Source: CAXMRP01 sp965216515
Lineage (GTDB): Bacteria > Pseudomonadota > Alphaproteobacteria > Rhizobiales > Afifellaceae
DNA: 64,000 nucleotides
Assembly (NCBI GenBank): GCA_965216515.1
Contig: OZ244173.1
Span: 1-64,000, forward strand
Direction of reading: 5' to 3'
Part shown: positions 17,938-27,270 of the stretch, one piece after another
Layout of the letters: the number at the start of each line of letters is the position of its first letter
Position numbering within the stretch: the first letter of the stretch is position 1
Notes under the pieces: generated by a model
What the model saw: only the letters and a program-made list of their open reading frames with translations
The model's database searches: none
Told to the model about the DNA's origin: nothing
Position numbers and translations under genes: made by a program

Positions 17938-19107
17938 ATGAAGCCGACCAATCATATCTATACCGGCCTGCCGACGACGATCTTCGAGGAAATGAGCCGG
18001 CTGGCTGTGGCCAACGACGCGGTCAATCTCGGCCAGGGTTTTCCCGACACCGATGGCCCCGAGGAACTGCTGAAATTCGCCGCCGAAGCACTTGTCCGCG
18101 GCCCGAACCAATATCCGCCGATGCTCGGATTGCCGGCCCTGCGTCAGGCTGTCGCCCGATCCTGGAAACGATTTCAGGCCCTGGATCTCGACTGGCAGAG
18201 CGAGGTTCTCGTCACATCCGGGGCCACGGAAGCGCTTTCGGACTGCATAAATGCCCTGGTTGAGCCCGGCGACGAAGTCATTCTGATCGAACCGCTGTAC
18301 GACTGCTATCTTCCTCTGGTGCGGCGGGCGGGCGCGACGCCGAAAATCGTCCGCGTCACACCCCCCGACTGGACTCTCGACCGGCAGCAATTGGCCGCTG
18401 CATTTTCCCCGCAGACCAAGGCGATCCTGCTCAACAATCCGCACAATCCTGCCGCGCGCGTTTATTCCCGCGATGAGCTGGCGATGATCGCGGCGCTTGC
18501 CAACCGCCACGATACCTACGTGATTGCCGATGAAGTCTACGAGCACATCGTGTTCGATGGTGCGCGCCACACCTCCGTGCTCGCTGTTGACGGCCTGCGC
18601 GACCGGGCGCTTGCCATCGGCTCCGCCGGCAAGACATTTTCGGTGACCGGCTGGAAGGTCGGATACGTCATCGGCAACCCGGTTTTGCTGGAACCGGTCA
18701 TCAAGGCGCATCAGTTCACGACATTCACCACGCCGCCGAATTTGCAGCAGGCCGTTGCCGCGGGACTGGCCATGTCCGACGACTATTTCACCGGCCTGTC
18801 CGGCCGTTTGCAGGCGAAGCGGGATCGTCTGGCCGCCGGCTGTGCCGATCTGGGCTTCGGTGTCATCCCCTGTGCCGGCACCTACTTCCTGACGGTCGAT
18901 GTCCGGCCACTCGGGCTCAACGGCGACGACACCGCACTCGCGCGCCAGATGACAACGCAGGCCGGCGTCGCGTCGGTCCCGGTTTCGGCATTTTATGGGG
19001 ACAACCCGCCGCGGCAGTATCTGCGCTTTTGCTTTTGCAAGCGCGATCAGGTTCTGGATGAGGCCGTCTCGCGCATGGGCGACTGGTTGGCGCGGCGGAC
19101 GTCATGA
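17938..19107 (+). CDS. PLP-dependent aminotransferase, class I/II
   Basis: A 389-residue fold-type I aminotransferase. N-terminal GLPTTIFEEMSRLAVANDAVNLGQGFPD and the PLP lysine in SAGKTFSVTGWKVGY are clear; NNPHNPAARVY and IADEVYEH carry the Asn and Asp that bind the cofactor, and YLRFCFCK the C-terminal Arg for the carboxylate. Close families are YbdL (methionine) and DapC-like or kynurenine aminotransferases. ATG 17938 is preferred because similarity starts there. It is followed closely by ThuA, Gfo/Idh/MocA and asparaginase genes in one unit. Confidence 0.88.
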   Translation: MKPTNHIYTGLPTTIFEEMSRLAVANDAVNLGQGFPDTDGPEELLKFAAEALVRGPNQYPPMLGLPALRQAVARSWKRFQALDLDWQSEVLVTSGATEALSDCINALVEPGDEVILIEPLYDCYLPLVRRAGATPKIVRVTPPDWTLDRQQLAAAFSPQTKAILLNNPHNPAARVYSRDELAMIAALANRHDTYVIADEVYEHIVFDGARHTSVLAVDGLRDRALAIGSAGKTFSVTGWKVGYVIGNPVLLEPVIKAHQFTTFTTPPNLQQAVAAGLAMSDDYFTGLSGRLQAKRDRLAAGCADLGFGVIPCAGTYFLTVDVRPLGLNGDDTALARQMTTQAGVASVPVSAFYGDNPPRQYLRFCFCKRDQVLDEAVSRMGDWLARRTS

Positions 19108-19123
19108 ATGGGGAGGTGGCCAC

Positions 19124-19909
19124 GTGACAATCAAGGCGCTGGTCTGGGGCGAAAATATTCACGAACACTCAAATCCCGATGTCGGGCGCCTATATCCCGA
19201 CGGCATGCACGAAACGATCGCCCGCGCCCTGGCCGCCGACCGTGATATCGTCGCCGAAACGGCAACGCTCCAGGAGCCCGAACACGGATTGGCTGCGAAA
19301 CGTCTGGCCGCCACCGATGTGCTGGTGTGGTGGGGGCACCGTGCCCACGGCGATGTCGACGACGAGGTCGTTGAACGTGTCGCTGGTCGTGTCCACGAAG
19401 GAATGGGGCTGATCGTTCTGCATTCGGGGCATTTTTCGAAAGTGTTCAAGCGTCTCATGGGAACACCCTGTTCTCTGAAATGGCGTGAGGCGGGCGAACG
19501 GGAGCGGGTGTGGGCCATCAATCCGGCCCATCCGATTGCCGCCGGTATCGGCGGCGGCTTTGAATTGCCACAGACGGAAATGTACGGCGAGCCGTTCACG
19601 GTTCCCGAACCGATGGAAACCGTGTTCATCTCCTGGTACGAGGGCGGCGAGGTGTTCCGCTCCGGCATGACCTGGCGGCGCGGCGCCGGCAGCGTGTTCT
19701 ATTTTTCACCCGGGCACGAAACCTACCCCATCTACCATGATCGCAACGTTCAGACCGTGCTGCGCAATGCCGTTCGCTGGGCGGACAATCCGGCGCCCGC
19801 CTGGACCGGGATCGCCGATGCGGCCAACGTGCCGGCCGCCGCGGCGCCAGAGCCGCTGACCGTCACCGGGCCGCGTTTGCACGCCGAAGGCGAAGAGGGC
19901 TTCAAGTGA
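19124..19909 (+). CDS. ThuA domain-containing protein
   Basis: A 261-residue ThuA-type protein with a glutamine-amidotransferase-like fold (VWGENIHEHSNPDVGRLYPDGMH, DVLVWWGHRAHGDV, GLIVLHSGHFSKVFKRLMG, YFSPGHETYPIYHD). ThuA was described in trehalose/sucrose use in rhizobia, but the family is broad. Start at GTG 19124 with GGGGAGG eight bases before. Its stop overlaps the next gene's GTG by four bases. In this family a ThuA gene is very often beside a Gfo/Idh/MocA gene, as here. Confidence 0.88.
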   Translation: MTIKALVWGENIHEHSNPDVGRLYPDGMHETIARALAADRDIVAETATLQEPEHGLAAKRLAATDVLVWWGHRAHGDVDDEVVERVAGRVHEGMGLIVLHSGHFSKVFKRLMGTPCSLKWREAGERERVWAINPAHPIAAGIGGGFELPQTEMYGEPFTVPEPMETVFISWYEGGEVFRSGMTWRRGAGSVFYFSPGHETYPIYHDRNVQTVLRNAVRWADNPAPAWTGIADAANVPAAAAPEPLTVTGPRLHAEGEEGFK

Positions 19910-21030
19910 ACGCAACATTGCCGGGTGCGGGCGCACAAGTCCGGCTTCTGATTCTGGGAACCGGCGGCATGGCGGCAAAGCACGCCGAGGAATTTGCCGG
20001 CGACCCACGGGTCGATCTTGCCGCCGCCGTCGATATCGACCAGGCGCGTCTTGCCGCATTTGCCCGGTCCCACAATATCGGGACGAGCTTTGCCGATCTC
20101 GATTCGGCGATTGCATGGGACGGCTTCGATGCGGTCGCCAACGTCACGCCGGATGCCGTGCACCACCCGACGACCATGGCGCTGATCGCCGCCGGCAAGC
20201 ACGTTTTCTGCGAAAAGCCCCTGGCGGAGAACCACAGCCTTGCCGATGAGATGGCCGCCGCCGCCGAAGCCGCCGGTCTGATTCATATGGTCAACCTGAC
20301 ATACCGCGGCGTCCGGGAAGTCCAAAAAGCCCGGCAAATCGTCGCCGATGGCCGGCTTGGCCGGATACGGCACGTCAATGCCGCCTATTGGCAAAGCTGG
20401 CTGGTCGGCGACTATTGGGGCGACTGGCGCACGCAGGAAAAATGGCTGTGGCGGCTATCCACGGCCCATGGCAGTTCCGGCGCCCTGGGCGATATCGGAA
20501 TTCACATCGTCGACACCGCGCTCTTCGTATCCGGCCTGGAGCTTGAGGCGCTGGCCGGCCGGCTGCACACGTTTGACAAGCACGAGACCGGGCGGATCGA
20601 CGACTATGTTCTGGATGCCAACGATGCCTTCACGATTTCCGCGAAGCTGTCCGGTGGTGCGGTCGGTATTGTCCAGGCGAGCCGCACGGCGACCGGCTAC
20701 GCAAACCGCCAGACCGTGTCGCTCTTTGGCGACAGGGGCAGCCTGGAACTGAGCTTTGGAATGCGCGATGCCGGCCTGAAGGTCTGCCTTGGCGACAATC
20801 GGGACACGCTCGCCTGGGAGACGGTCGACTGTCCCGACGTACCAACGAACTATCGGCGTTTTGCCGACGCCGTTTGCTCCGGCCGGAACGGGACACCGGA
20901 TTTTCGCCATGCCGCGGACTTGCAGAAGATTCTCGATCTGTGCCGGACGTCGGATGCGCAGGGCGGCACAATGTTGCCGCTCCGGTGGTCCGGCGGCGCG
21001 GCGGTCAAGTCGCGTGGCGGGAAAGAATGA
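19906..21030 (+). CDS. Gfo/Idh/MocA family oxidoreductase
   Basis: A 374-residue NAD(P)-dependent sugar-type dehydrogenase. The Rossmann motif is LLILGTGGMAAKHAEEF; the signature HVFCEKPLAENHSLADEM gives the conserved EKP lysine; GALGDIGIHIVDTALF carries the catalytic-site GxxxDxGxHxxD. It oxidises or epimerises a sugar, inositol or sugar-acid derivative. It begins with GTG in a GTGA overlap with ThuA and ends in an ATGA overlap with the asparaginase gene. Confidence 0.92.
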   Translation: MNATLPGAGAQVRLLILGTGGMAAKHAEEFAGDPRVDLAAAVDIDQARLAAFARSHNIGTSFADLDSAIAWDGFDAVANVTPDAVHHPTTMALIAAGKHVFCEKPLAENHSLADEMAAAAEAAGLIHMVNLTYRGVREVQKARQIVADGRLGRIRHVNAAYWQSWLVGDYWGDWRTQEKWLWRLSTAHGSSGALGDIGIHIVDTALFVSGLELEALAGRLHTFDKHETGRIDDYVLDANDAFTISAKLSGGAVGIVQASRTATGYANRQTVSLFGDRGSLELSFGMRDAGLKVCLGDNRDTLAWETVDCPDVPTNYRRFADAVCSGRNGTPDFRHAADLQKILDLCRTSDAQGGTMLPLRWSGGAAVKSRGGKE

Positions 21031-22034
21031 CCAATCCCGTCCTCATTGAAGTGACGCGCGGCGAACGTGCGGAGAGCTGGCACCGTGGCGCCGTTGCGAT
21101 TGCCGATGCGGCGGCTGACATTGTGTTTTCAGCCGGCGATATCGCGGCCCCCGTCTATCCGCGTTCCGCCGTCAAGGCGATCCAGGCCCTGCCGCTCGTC
21201 GAATGCGGCGCGGCGGAGGCTTTCGGATTTGGCGACCGCGAATTGGCGCTGGCCCAATCCTCCCATGGCGGCGAACCCCACCATGTCGAGGGCGCCCGGG
21301 CGATGCTGGCGGCCATCGGCGTGGACGAGGCCGTGCTGGAATGCGGTATCCACGATCCGCACCACCGGCCGACCGCCGCGAAAATGCGGGCGCGCGGCGA
21401 GAAGCCGGGTCCGATCCACAACAATTGCTCCGGCAAGCATGCCGGATTCCTGGCCGTGGCGCGCCACCTCGGCCATGATCCCGCCGGCTATGTGGAACCC
21501 GGTCATCCCGTGCAGGTTCTGGTCCGGGAGGCGTTGGCCGGCGTGACGGGCGCGGCGCTAGGCGCCGCGGAGGGCGGCGTCGATGGTTGTTCCATACCCA
21601 CTTACCCGATCGCCTTGCGGCAACTCGCCGTCGGATTTGCCCGGTTTTCGGCCGCCGACGGTTTTGGGCCCGGACGGAACGCAGCCGCCCGCCGGATCAT
21701 GTCGGCGGCGCTGGCGAAGCCCGAATATACCGCCGCGACCGGCCAGTTCGCGCCTTTCGCCATGGCGGCCCTGCCGGGCCGCGCCCTGGTGAAATCCGGT
21801 GCGGAAGGCGTTTATGTTGCCGCTGTTCCCGCGGCCCGCCTCGGTGTCGCCGTCAAATGCGACGATGGCGGCCGGCGCGGCGGCGAAGCGATGATGGCCT
21901 GCGTGCTCGCTCGGCTGTTTCCGGAGGCCGCAGCGACGCTTTGCGCCCGCGCGGCCGGCCCCGTTCACACGGTCCGGGGCGCGATCGTCGGGGAAATCCG
22001 GGCTGTCGGCCTTTCGGCAATCCGGCCGCAATAA
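21027..22034 (+). CDS. L-asparaginase, Rhizobium etli type (class 3)
   Basis: A 335-residue protein of the R. etli asparaginase family, unrelated to the E. coli type I/II enzymes. Characteristic stretches are YPRSAVKAIQALPLVE, ELALAQSSHGGEPHHVE, ECGIHDPHH, NNCSGKHAGFL and DGCSIPTYPI. The Ser-x2-Lys and Cys-x2-Lys pairs of the active and metal sites are visible. It hydrolyses asparagine or another amide. It is the last gene of the aminotransferase-ThuA-Gfo/Idh/MocA operon, an unusual setting that suggests an amide-bearing carbon source. Confidence 0.88.
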   Translation: MTNPVLIEVTRGERAESWHRGAVAIADAAADIVFSAGDIAAPVYPRSAVKAIQALPLVECGAAEAFGFGDRELALAQSSHGGEPHHVEGARAMLAAIGVDEAVLECGIHDPHHRPTAAKMRARGEKPGPIHNNCSGKHAGFLAVARHLGHDPAGYVEPGHPVQVLVREALAGVTGAALGAAEGGVDGCSIPTYPIALRQLAVGFARFSAADGFGPGRNAAARRIMSAALAKPEYTAATGQFAPFAMAALPGRALVKSGAEGVYVAAVPAARLGVAVKCDDGGRRGGEAMMACVLARLFPEAAATLCARAAGPVHTVRGAIVGEIRAVGLSAIRPQ

Positions 22035-22063
22035 GAGCCGGGCATGCACCCGCATGCGAAGGG

Positions 22064-22390
22064 TCAACGGGTGACGACCGCCGTTCCCGATGCGGAAACC
22101 ATCAACATCGATCCGTTGGCGCCAACGGAGATGTTTTCATAGTCCAGATCGACGCCGATCACCCCGTTGGCGCCCATGTCGGCGGCGTTGCGGGACATTT
22201 CGTCGATGGCGATGCCCCGCGCTTCGGCAAGCGCCTTTTCATAGGCCCCGGACCGGCCGCCGACAATGTCGCGGATGCCGGCGAACAGATCCCGGAATAT
22301 GTTGGTGCCCAGGATGGCCTCGCCCATGACGAGGCCCTTGTATTCGCGGATTTCCTTGCCTTCGACATTCGGTGTTGTGGTGATCAGCAT
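22064..22390 (-). CDS. YbjQ family protein (UPF0145)
   Basis: A 108-residue protein matching the YbjQ/UPF0145 family along its length: MLITTTPNVEGKEIREYKGLVMGEAI, RSGAYEKALAEAR, and NGVIGVDLDYENI. Family members form pentamers and have been called heavy-metal-binding, but the function is not established. It lies 78 bases upstream of the methylmalonyl-CoA mutase genes' end and is probably transcribed on its own. Confidence 0.9.
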   Translation of the reverse strand: MLITTTPNVEGKEIREYKGLVMGEAILGTNIFRDLFAGIRDIVGGRSGAYEKALAEARGIAIDEMSRNAADMGANGVIGVDLDYENISVGANGSMLMVSASGTAVVTR

Positions 22391-22468
22391 GGATGGCTTG
22401 CTCCTCCGATTGTGCTTGTCTCGTTGCGGTATTCGTGATGAACGGCCCGGCCGGACCGCTGACAGCGC

Positions 22469-24664
22469 CTATCTGTCATCGCCGCCGGCCGCTGCCGCAA
22501 GCGGTCGGCGCGACCGCTGGGCGTAACCGAGGCGGGAATTGAGATCTTCCAGGAGCCGCATCGCGGCGTCCGCGATGACCGTGCCGGGCGGGAAGATGGC
22601 ACTCGCTCCGGCTGCACGCAAGGCGTCATAGTCTTGCGGGGGGACAACACCGCCGACCACGATCAGCACATCCTCACGGCCCGCCGCATCAAGCGCCTGC
22701 CGCAATTCCGGCACAAGCTGCAAATGGCCGGCGGTCAACGACGATACGCCGACGATATGGACATTTTGCGCGACGGCCTGTGCGGCGGCCTCTGTCGGCG
22801 TTGCGAACAGTTTGCCGACCGTGGCGTCGAATCCGAGATCCGAAAACGCGCTGGCGATAACCTTTTGCCCGCGGTCGTGCCCGTCCTGGCCGACCTTGGC
22901 GACCAGGATCCGCGGCGGCCCGCCATCGTTCTCGGCGAAGTCCCGCACCATCGCCGCGGCTTTGTAGAACGTTTCATCCTCCGCCCCGATTTCACCCTTG
23001 TAGGCGTCGCGCAGAACCCGTGTTTCCGCGACATGGCGGCCGAACGCCTTCTCAAGCGACAGGCTCATTTCGCCGACCGTGGCCCCGGCGCGCGCCGCGT
23101 CCACGGACAGGGCGAGCAGATTGCCCGTTCCGCTCTCCGCGGCGCGGGTGAGCGCGCCAAGCGCCGCCTCCACCGCGTCGGCGTCCCGGCTGGCCTTCAG
23201 GCTGTCCAGCTTGCCGATCTGCTCGGCGCGAACCGCCTGATTGTCGACCCGAAGAAGATCGATCGGCGGCTCGTCAGGAGCCGGATACCGGTTGACGCCG
23301 ACCACGGTCTGCCGGCCGTTGTCGATGCGGGCCTGGGTCCGCGCGGCCGCTTCCTCGATCCGCAGTTTCGGGACACCGGCATCGATGGCGTCCGCCATGC
23401 CGCCCAGCGCCTCCACCTCGCGAATATGACCGAGCGCCCGCTCCGCCAGGTCGTATGTCAACCGCTCCACGAACAGCGAACCGCCCCAGGGGTCGACGCT
23501 TCGCGCCGTGCCGGTCTCGTGTTGCAGGATGAGCTGGGTATGGCGTGCGATCCGGGCCGAAAAATCACTCGGCAGCGCCAGCGCCTCGTCCAGGGAATTG
23601 GTGTGAAGCGACTGGGTGCCGCCCTGGGTGGCTGCCATTGCCTCAATCGCCGTGCGGGCGACATTGTTGAACACGTCCTGGGCCGTCAGCGACCAGCCGG
23701 AGGTCTGGCAATGGGTGCGAAGCGCCAGCGAACGCGGATCTTCGGGCTGGAATTCCCGTTGCACAAGACCCGCCCACAAAAGCCGCGCCGCCCGCAGTTT
23801 CGCCACCTCCATGAAGAAGTGCATGCCGATGCAGAAGAAGAACGAAAGCCGCGGCGCGAACGCGTCGATGTTCAGGCCCGCCGCCCTGCCGGCGCGCAGA
23901 TAGGCGATACCGTCGGCCAGCGTATAGGCCAGCTCCAGATCTGCCGTCGCCCCGGCTTCCTGCATGTGATAGCCGGACACCGAGATGGAATTGAACTTCG
24001 GCATGTTCGCCGCGGAAAAGGCGAAGATGTCGGAGACGATCCGCATCGACGGTCCGGGCGGGTAAATATAGGTGTTCCGGACCATGAACTCTTTCAGGAT
24101 GTCGTTTTGAATCGTTCCCGAAAGCTTGGCGGCCGCGACCCCCTGTTTCTCGCCGGCGGCGATGAAAAGCGCCAGCACCGGCAGCACGGCGCCGTTCATG
24201 GTCATGGAGACCGAGATCTGGTCGAGCGGGATACCGGCAAACAGTTCCTCCATATCGCAAATGGAATCGATTGCCACCCCGGCCATGCCGACATCTCCAG
24301 CGACCCGCGGATGATCGGAATCGTAGCCGCGATGGGTTGGCAGATCGAACGCGACCGAGAGGCCTTTCTGGCCGCCGGCAAGGTTGCGGCGGTAGAAGGC
24401 GTTCGATTCCCGGGCGGTCGAAAAACCGGCATACTGGCGGATTGTCCAGGGGCGTTGAACGTACATCGTCGGGTAGGGCCCCCGCAGATAGGGCGCGATA
24501 CCCGGCTGTGCGCCGGACAGATCGATCCCTTCACGCGCCGATGCATCATGGGTCGGCGCGATGGCCAACCCTTCCGGCGAATGCCATGCCGCCGGCGCCT
24601 TGTCCGGGGCGTCATCGGCGGCCGGTCTCGACCAGGCGGTGTTGCGAAAATCCGGAAACGTCAC
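22469..24664 (-). CDS. scpA: Methylmalonyl-CoA mutase, catalytic (large) subunit
   Basis: A 731-residue B12 enzyme that interconverts methylmalonyl-CoA and succinyl-CoA. The TIM-barrel part has YPTMYVQRPWTIRQYAGF, GQKGLSVAFDLPTHRGYDSD and SVSMTMNGAVLP; the C-terminal cobalamin domain has KVGQDGHDRGQKVIA (DxHxxG base-off motif), SSLTAGH and VVGGVVP. The start is GTG 24664, overlapping the stop of the small-subunit gene by GTGA; the frame runs on upstream only as a shadow. The enzyme feeds propionate, branched-chain and odd-chain breakdown, or the ethylmalonyl-CoA pathway, into the TCA cycle. Confidence 0.95.
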   Translation of the reverse strand: MTFPDFRNTAWSRPAADDAPDKAPAAWHSPEGLAIAPTHDASAREGIDLSGAQPGIAPYLRGPYPTMYVQRPWTIRQYAGFSTARESNAFYRRNLAGGQKGLSVAFDLPTHRGYDSDHPRVAGDVGMAGVAIDSICDMEELFAGIPLDQISVSMTMNGAVLPVLALFIAAGEKQGVAAAKLSGTIQNDILKEFMVRNTYIYPPGPSMRIVSDIFAFSAANMPKFNSISVSGYHMQEAGATADLELAYTLADGIAYLRAGRAAGLNIDAFAPRLSFFFCIGMHFFMEVAKLRAARLLWAGLVQREFQPEDPRSLALRTHCQTSGWSLTAQDVFNNVARTAIEAMAATQGGTQSLHTNSLDEALALPSDFSARIARHTQLILQHETGTARSVDPWGGSLFVERLTYDLAERALGHIREVEALGGMADAIDAGVPKLRIEEAAARTQARIDNGRQTVVGVNRYPAPDEPPIDLLRVDNQAVRAEQIGKLDSLKASRDADAVEAALGALTRAAESGTGNLLALSVDAARAGATVGEMSLSLEKAFGRHVAETRVLRDAYKGEIGAEDETFYKAAAMVRDFAENDGGPPRILVAKVGQDGHDRGQKVIASAFSDLGFDATVGKLFATPTEAAAQAVAQNVHIVGVSSLTAGHLQLVPELRQALDAAGREDVLIVVGGVVPPQDYDALRAAGASAIFPPGTVIADAAMRLLEDLNSRLGYAQRSRRPLAAAAGGDDR

Positions 24665-26109
24665 GACGGTCCTCCGGATCCGGCGGCCAAATCCGCGTAC
24701 AGCCGCGGCAGCGGGGCGGTCGCTCCGCCCGGCGCGGCCCGGTCTTCGCCGCTGCCGGCCGGCGCGACGACCGGATAGGATTGCGGATCGGATGGAACGA
24801 AATCCGTCACGCCGACCACGGTGCCGTTCCCGGCCACGATGTTTTGCATGTACGCTTCGCCTGTTTCGGCAATCCGCGCCTGTAGCGTGCCGGCCGTCAG
24901 GCTTTTGTGAAGGCCGCCCTCGCGCTCGATCGCCTGCATGGTGGTCCAGCCCGTTTCGGCAAGACCCTCGGTCAGCGCCGCCACCAGGCCGCTGCCCTGT
25001 CCCGGATCGGCAACCCGCGCGCTGTGGGATTCCTCGATCAGGAGGTGATGAATGTTGCAGGCCATTCGCCGCGCATCCCCGTCGGCCAGGCCGTGTGCCG
25101 ACGTGTGGGGAAGAATGGCGATGGAATCCGCCCCGCCGCATCCTGCCGCAAAGGCGGCGACCGTGGCCCGCACCAGATTGTTGTGGGCATCCGCCCGGCT
25201 GACCATGCGCCGCGACGTCTCCGCATGGATGGCCACGGGTTGGCGGTCGACCTCCAGCAGATCCCCGGCCCGCGCCCACAAAAGCCGAAGTGCCCGGAAC
25301 TTCGCCATCGTCTCGAACTGATCGCATCCGGCCGCCAGGGTGAAACCGATCGCGCCTGCGGCAAGCCCGGTCGGCGTGCCGGCAAGGGTCAGTGCCCGGA
25401 CATAGGCGATCGCTGTAGCCAGAACGATGCCCAGCTCCTGCCCGTCGGTGGCCCCGGCATCGTGATAGGCCCGGCCGTCGGCTTCCAGCAGCGGGCCGGC
25501 AAACCCCTGTTCGCGCATGCTGGCGACAAACGGCGCCAGTTGGGCACCCGGATCCGCGTCACCGGACGCCCCCTGGCCCCGGGCCGCCAGGATGCCGAGC
25601 GGATCGACACCAAAACGGATGTGGCTCTTTTGGGCTTCCTCGGCGGCCCGGGCCACGATCCGGGCCGTCTCCAGCGACCCCGGATGAGGCTCCAGGCGAA
25701 GCCCGGTTCGGGTTTGTGCCGCCAGTTCCATGAGGGTGGCCAGGACTGGCCCGTCGCCGGCGATCCCGAATCCGCCGGCGGCCGGACCGCCGGCGAAACA
25801 CAGTCCGAGCATGTCGGCACCGCCCGCGACATCGGTCTTCGCCTGGCCTGCCGAACGGTCGATATCGGGATCATCGATGCGCTGGACGATCGCCCAGGGC
25901 GATCCCGTCCGCCGGCTTTCCGGAAGCGGCGCAAAGGCCGACGGCAGGTGAACGGGCGGGCACAGGATTCCGTCACGGGTTTTGCCCGACAGGCTGTCGG
26001 GCGAGACGCCCCGCAAGGCCTTTTGGGCGACCGCCGACCAGTCCTGCGTGCTGGCCGGTGGAAACTGTCCGGTGAGTTCGGCCAATGTGGTCGCGGATAT
26101 ATCAGCCAT
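24661..26109 (-). CDS. mutA: Methylmalonyl-CoA mutase, small subunit
   Basis: A 482-residue protein homologous to the mutase barrel but without a cobalamin motif, as in MutA. Supporting stretches: WAIVQRIDDPDIDRSAGQAKTDVAGGADML, CDQFETMAKFRALRLLWAR, ETSRRMVSRADAHNNLVRATVAAFAAGCGGAD, and IPHT-like ILPHTSAHG. It is shorter than the roughly 620 residues of actinobacterial MutA, consistent with loss of the B12 domain. It is translationally coupled to the catalytic subunit, with which it should form a heterodimer. Confidence 0.9.
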   Translation of the reverse strand: MADISATTLAELTGQFPPASTQDWSAVAQKALRGVSPDSLSGKTRDGILCPPVHLPSAFAPLPESRRTGSPWAIVQRIDDPDIDRSAGQAKTDVAGGADMLGLCFAGGPAAGGFGIAGDGPVLATLMELAAQTRTGLRLEPHPGSLETARIVARAAEEAQKSHIRFGVDPLGILAARGQGASGDADPGAQLAPFVASMREQGFAGPLLEADGRAYHDAGATDGQELGIVLATAIAYVRALTLAGTPTGLAAGAIGFTLAAGCDQFETMAKFRALRLLWARAGDLLEVDRQPVAIHAETSRRMVSRADAHNNLVRATVAAFAAGCGGADSIAILPHTSAHGLADGDARRMACNIHHLLIEESHSARVADPGQGSGLVAALTEGLAETGWTTMQAIEREGGLHKSLTAGTLQARIAETGEAYMQNIVAGNGTVVGVTDFVPSDPQSYPVVAPAGSGEDRAAPGGATAPLPRLYADLAAGSGGPS

Positions 26110-26232
26110 GGGCGTGCCGTGATCGATTGCAGGTGCAATCTATCGCCACGGCATCGCTCCCGGCAAGGCGAAGACCGGCGTGTACGACCAAATGTGTAGG
26201 TGTCGCGCCGGTCCCCTGAACCGGCACCGCGA

Positions 26233-26643
26233 TCAATAGGTCATCTTGGCTTTGAGTGACTTGGCATTGGCGATCCAGCTCAGCACGCGCTTTTCGCTGG
26301 GGACGACCCGCACCAGGTTCCGGCTGGAGTTCACTTCCGCCATACGGGTGGCGAGATTGGCCGCATTCCGCCGTTTGAGTTCCTTGACGGTATCGACGCC
26401 GGAGGCTTCCAGCAGTTCCGAATATTCTTCCGCGACGCCGCGGACCCGCATGAGGTCTGCCATGTTCGCCCACTTCAGAATCAACCCGATGTCGATTCCG
26501 GATTCTTCAGCAAGCTGCCGGCGGCCCCTCGGCGTTTTTGCCCGTTCCAGCAATGATCTTGTGGTCCGGATTCCGGCCGCCTTGAGTTTGCCGGCATAAG
26601 CAGGGCCGATGCCTTCGATGTCCGCAACTGGATATGATGTCAC
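26233..26643 (-). CDS. DUF4332 domain-containing protein
   Basis: A 136-residue helical protein made of two helix-hairpin-helix-like repeats: VADIEGIGPAYAGKLKAAGIRTTRSLLERA at the start and MADLMRVRGVAEEYSELLEASGVDTVKELKRRN in the middle. This matches DUF4332, whose members resemble non-specific DNA-binding HhH folds. The function is unknown. It is separated by 107 bases from the next small gene on the same strand. Confidence 0.8.
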   Translation of the reverse strand: MTSYPVADIEGIGPAYAGKLKAAGIRTTRSLLERAKTPRGRRQLAEESGIDIGLILKWANMADLMRVRGVAEEYSELLEASGVDTVKELKRRNAANLATRMAEVNSSRNLVRVVPSEKRVLSWIANAKSLKAKMTY

Positions 26644-26750
26644 TCTTTTCCTCCCGGCGCGTTTGACGCGCGCCTCTCGCCTGGAAGCAAATTGTATAGG
26701 GATCGCTGCTCGGGAACGGTTCGATCGAATTCCGGCACATTCCGGTCCGG

Positions 26751-27119
26751 TCAGACAAACTGGCTGAGACCGGGAATGGAACCGATGATTTCGTCGACCA
26801 GGTCATCGCCGCCTTTCTCCTTGGCAAAGGCGACTGTCTCCTGGGTCACACCCTGGATCTCGCCCATGCCGAGGCCAATTTCCTGAAGCTTGGCCATTGC
26901 CCCCATGGCGCCGCCGCCGAGCAGCGAACCCAAGCCGCCGCCCTGCGCGTTTTCCTCGTTGAAGTACCCTGCGGCCCCGTCGATCTTGTCAGCCAATTCC
27001 TCGACCTTGTCGGTGGGTCCCTCCGAATGGAGAAATGACATGACGATTCCGACGGCTTGCTTTGCCGTTGCCTCATCCACGCCAACGTTGGTCACAATAC
27101 GCTGGATCAACTCGTCCAT
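26751..27119 (-). CDS. Small conserved protein, DUF2267/DUF2780-like
   Basis: A 122-residue protein: an N-terminal helical part (MDELIQRIVTNVGVDEATAKQAVGIVMSFL), a Gly-rich centre (GGGLGSLLGGGAMG at about 61-74) and a C-terminal helix ending in IPGLSQFV. The pattern recalls DUF2267 and DUF2780 proteins, but I cannot decide between them. The start follows a strong GGAGG seven bases before the ATG. No signal peptide. Function unknown. Confidence 0.7.
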   Translation of the reverse strand: MDELIQRIVTNVGVDEATAKQAVGIVMSFLHSEGPTDKVEELADKIDGAAGYFNEENAQGGGLGSLLGGGAMGAMAKLQEIGLGMGEIQGVTQETVAFAKEKGGDDLVDEIIGSIPGLSQFV

Positions 27120-27270
27120 GGATTGCCTCCGGTTTGCCACACCCTCCCGGTTTTTAGAATACACGCGGCGCCAAAAGACAAGGGTGACCAATTCTTTTCC
27201 GTCATTGTCGCACCTGATCCGGCTGCCTATAAGATGTCGAAATCTGTGGGAGCGGAACCGGGAGACGGAC

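Noticed and set aside
22391..22468. B12 riboswitch near the mutase genes
   Set aside because: The gap is downstream of the mutase on its strand and far too short; the upstream side (26110-26232) shows no B12-box-like sequence.
22634..24778. A 714-codon plus-strand open frame opposite methylmalonyl-CoA mutase
   Set aside because: The mutase on the minus strand has all its motifs; the opposite frame is His/Arg-rich and resembles nothing.
24665..25327. Long N-terminal extension of the mutase large subunit in the same frame
   Set aside because: It would overlap the small subunit; the GTG at 24664 gives the normal family start and a GTGA coupling.
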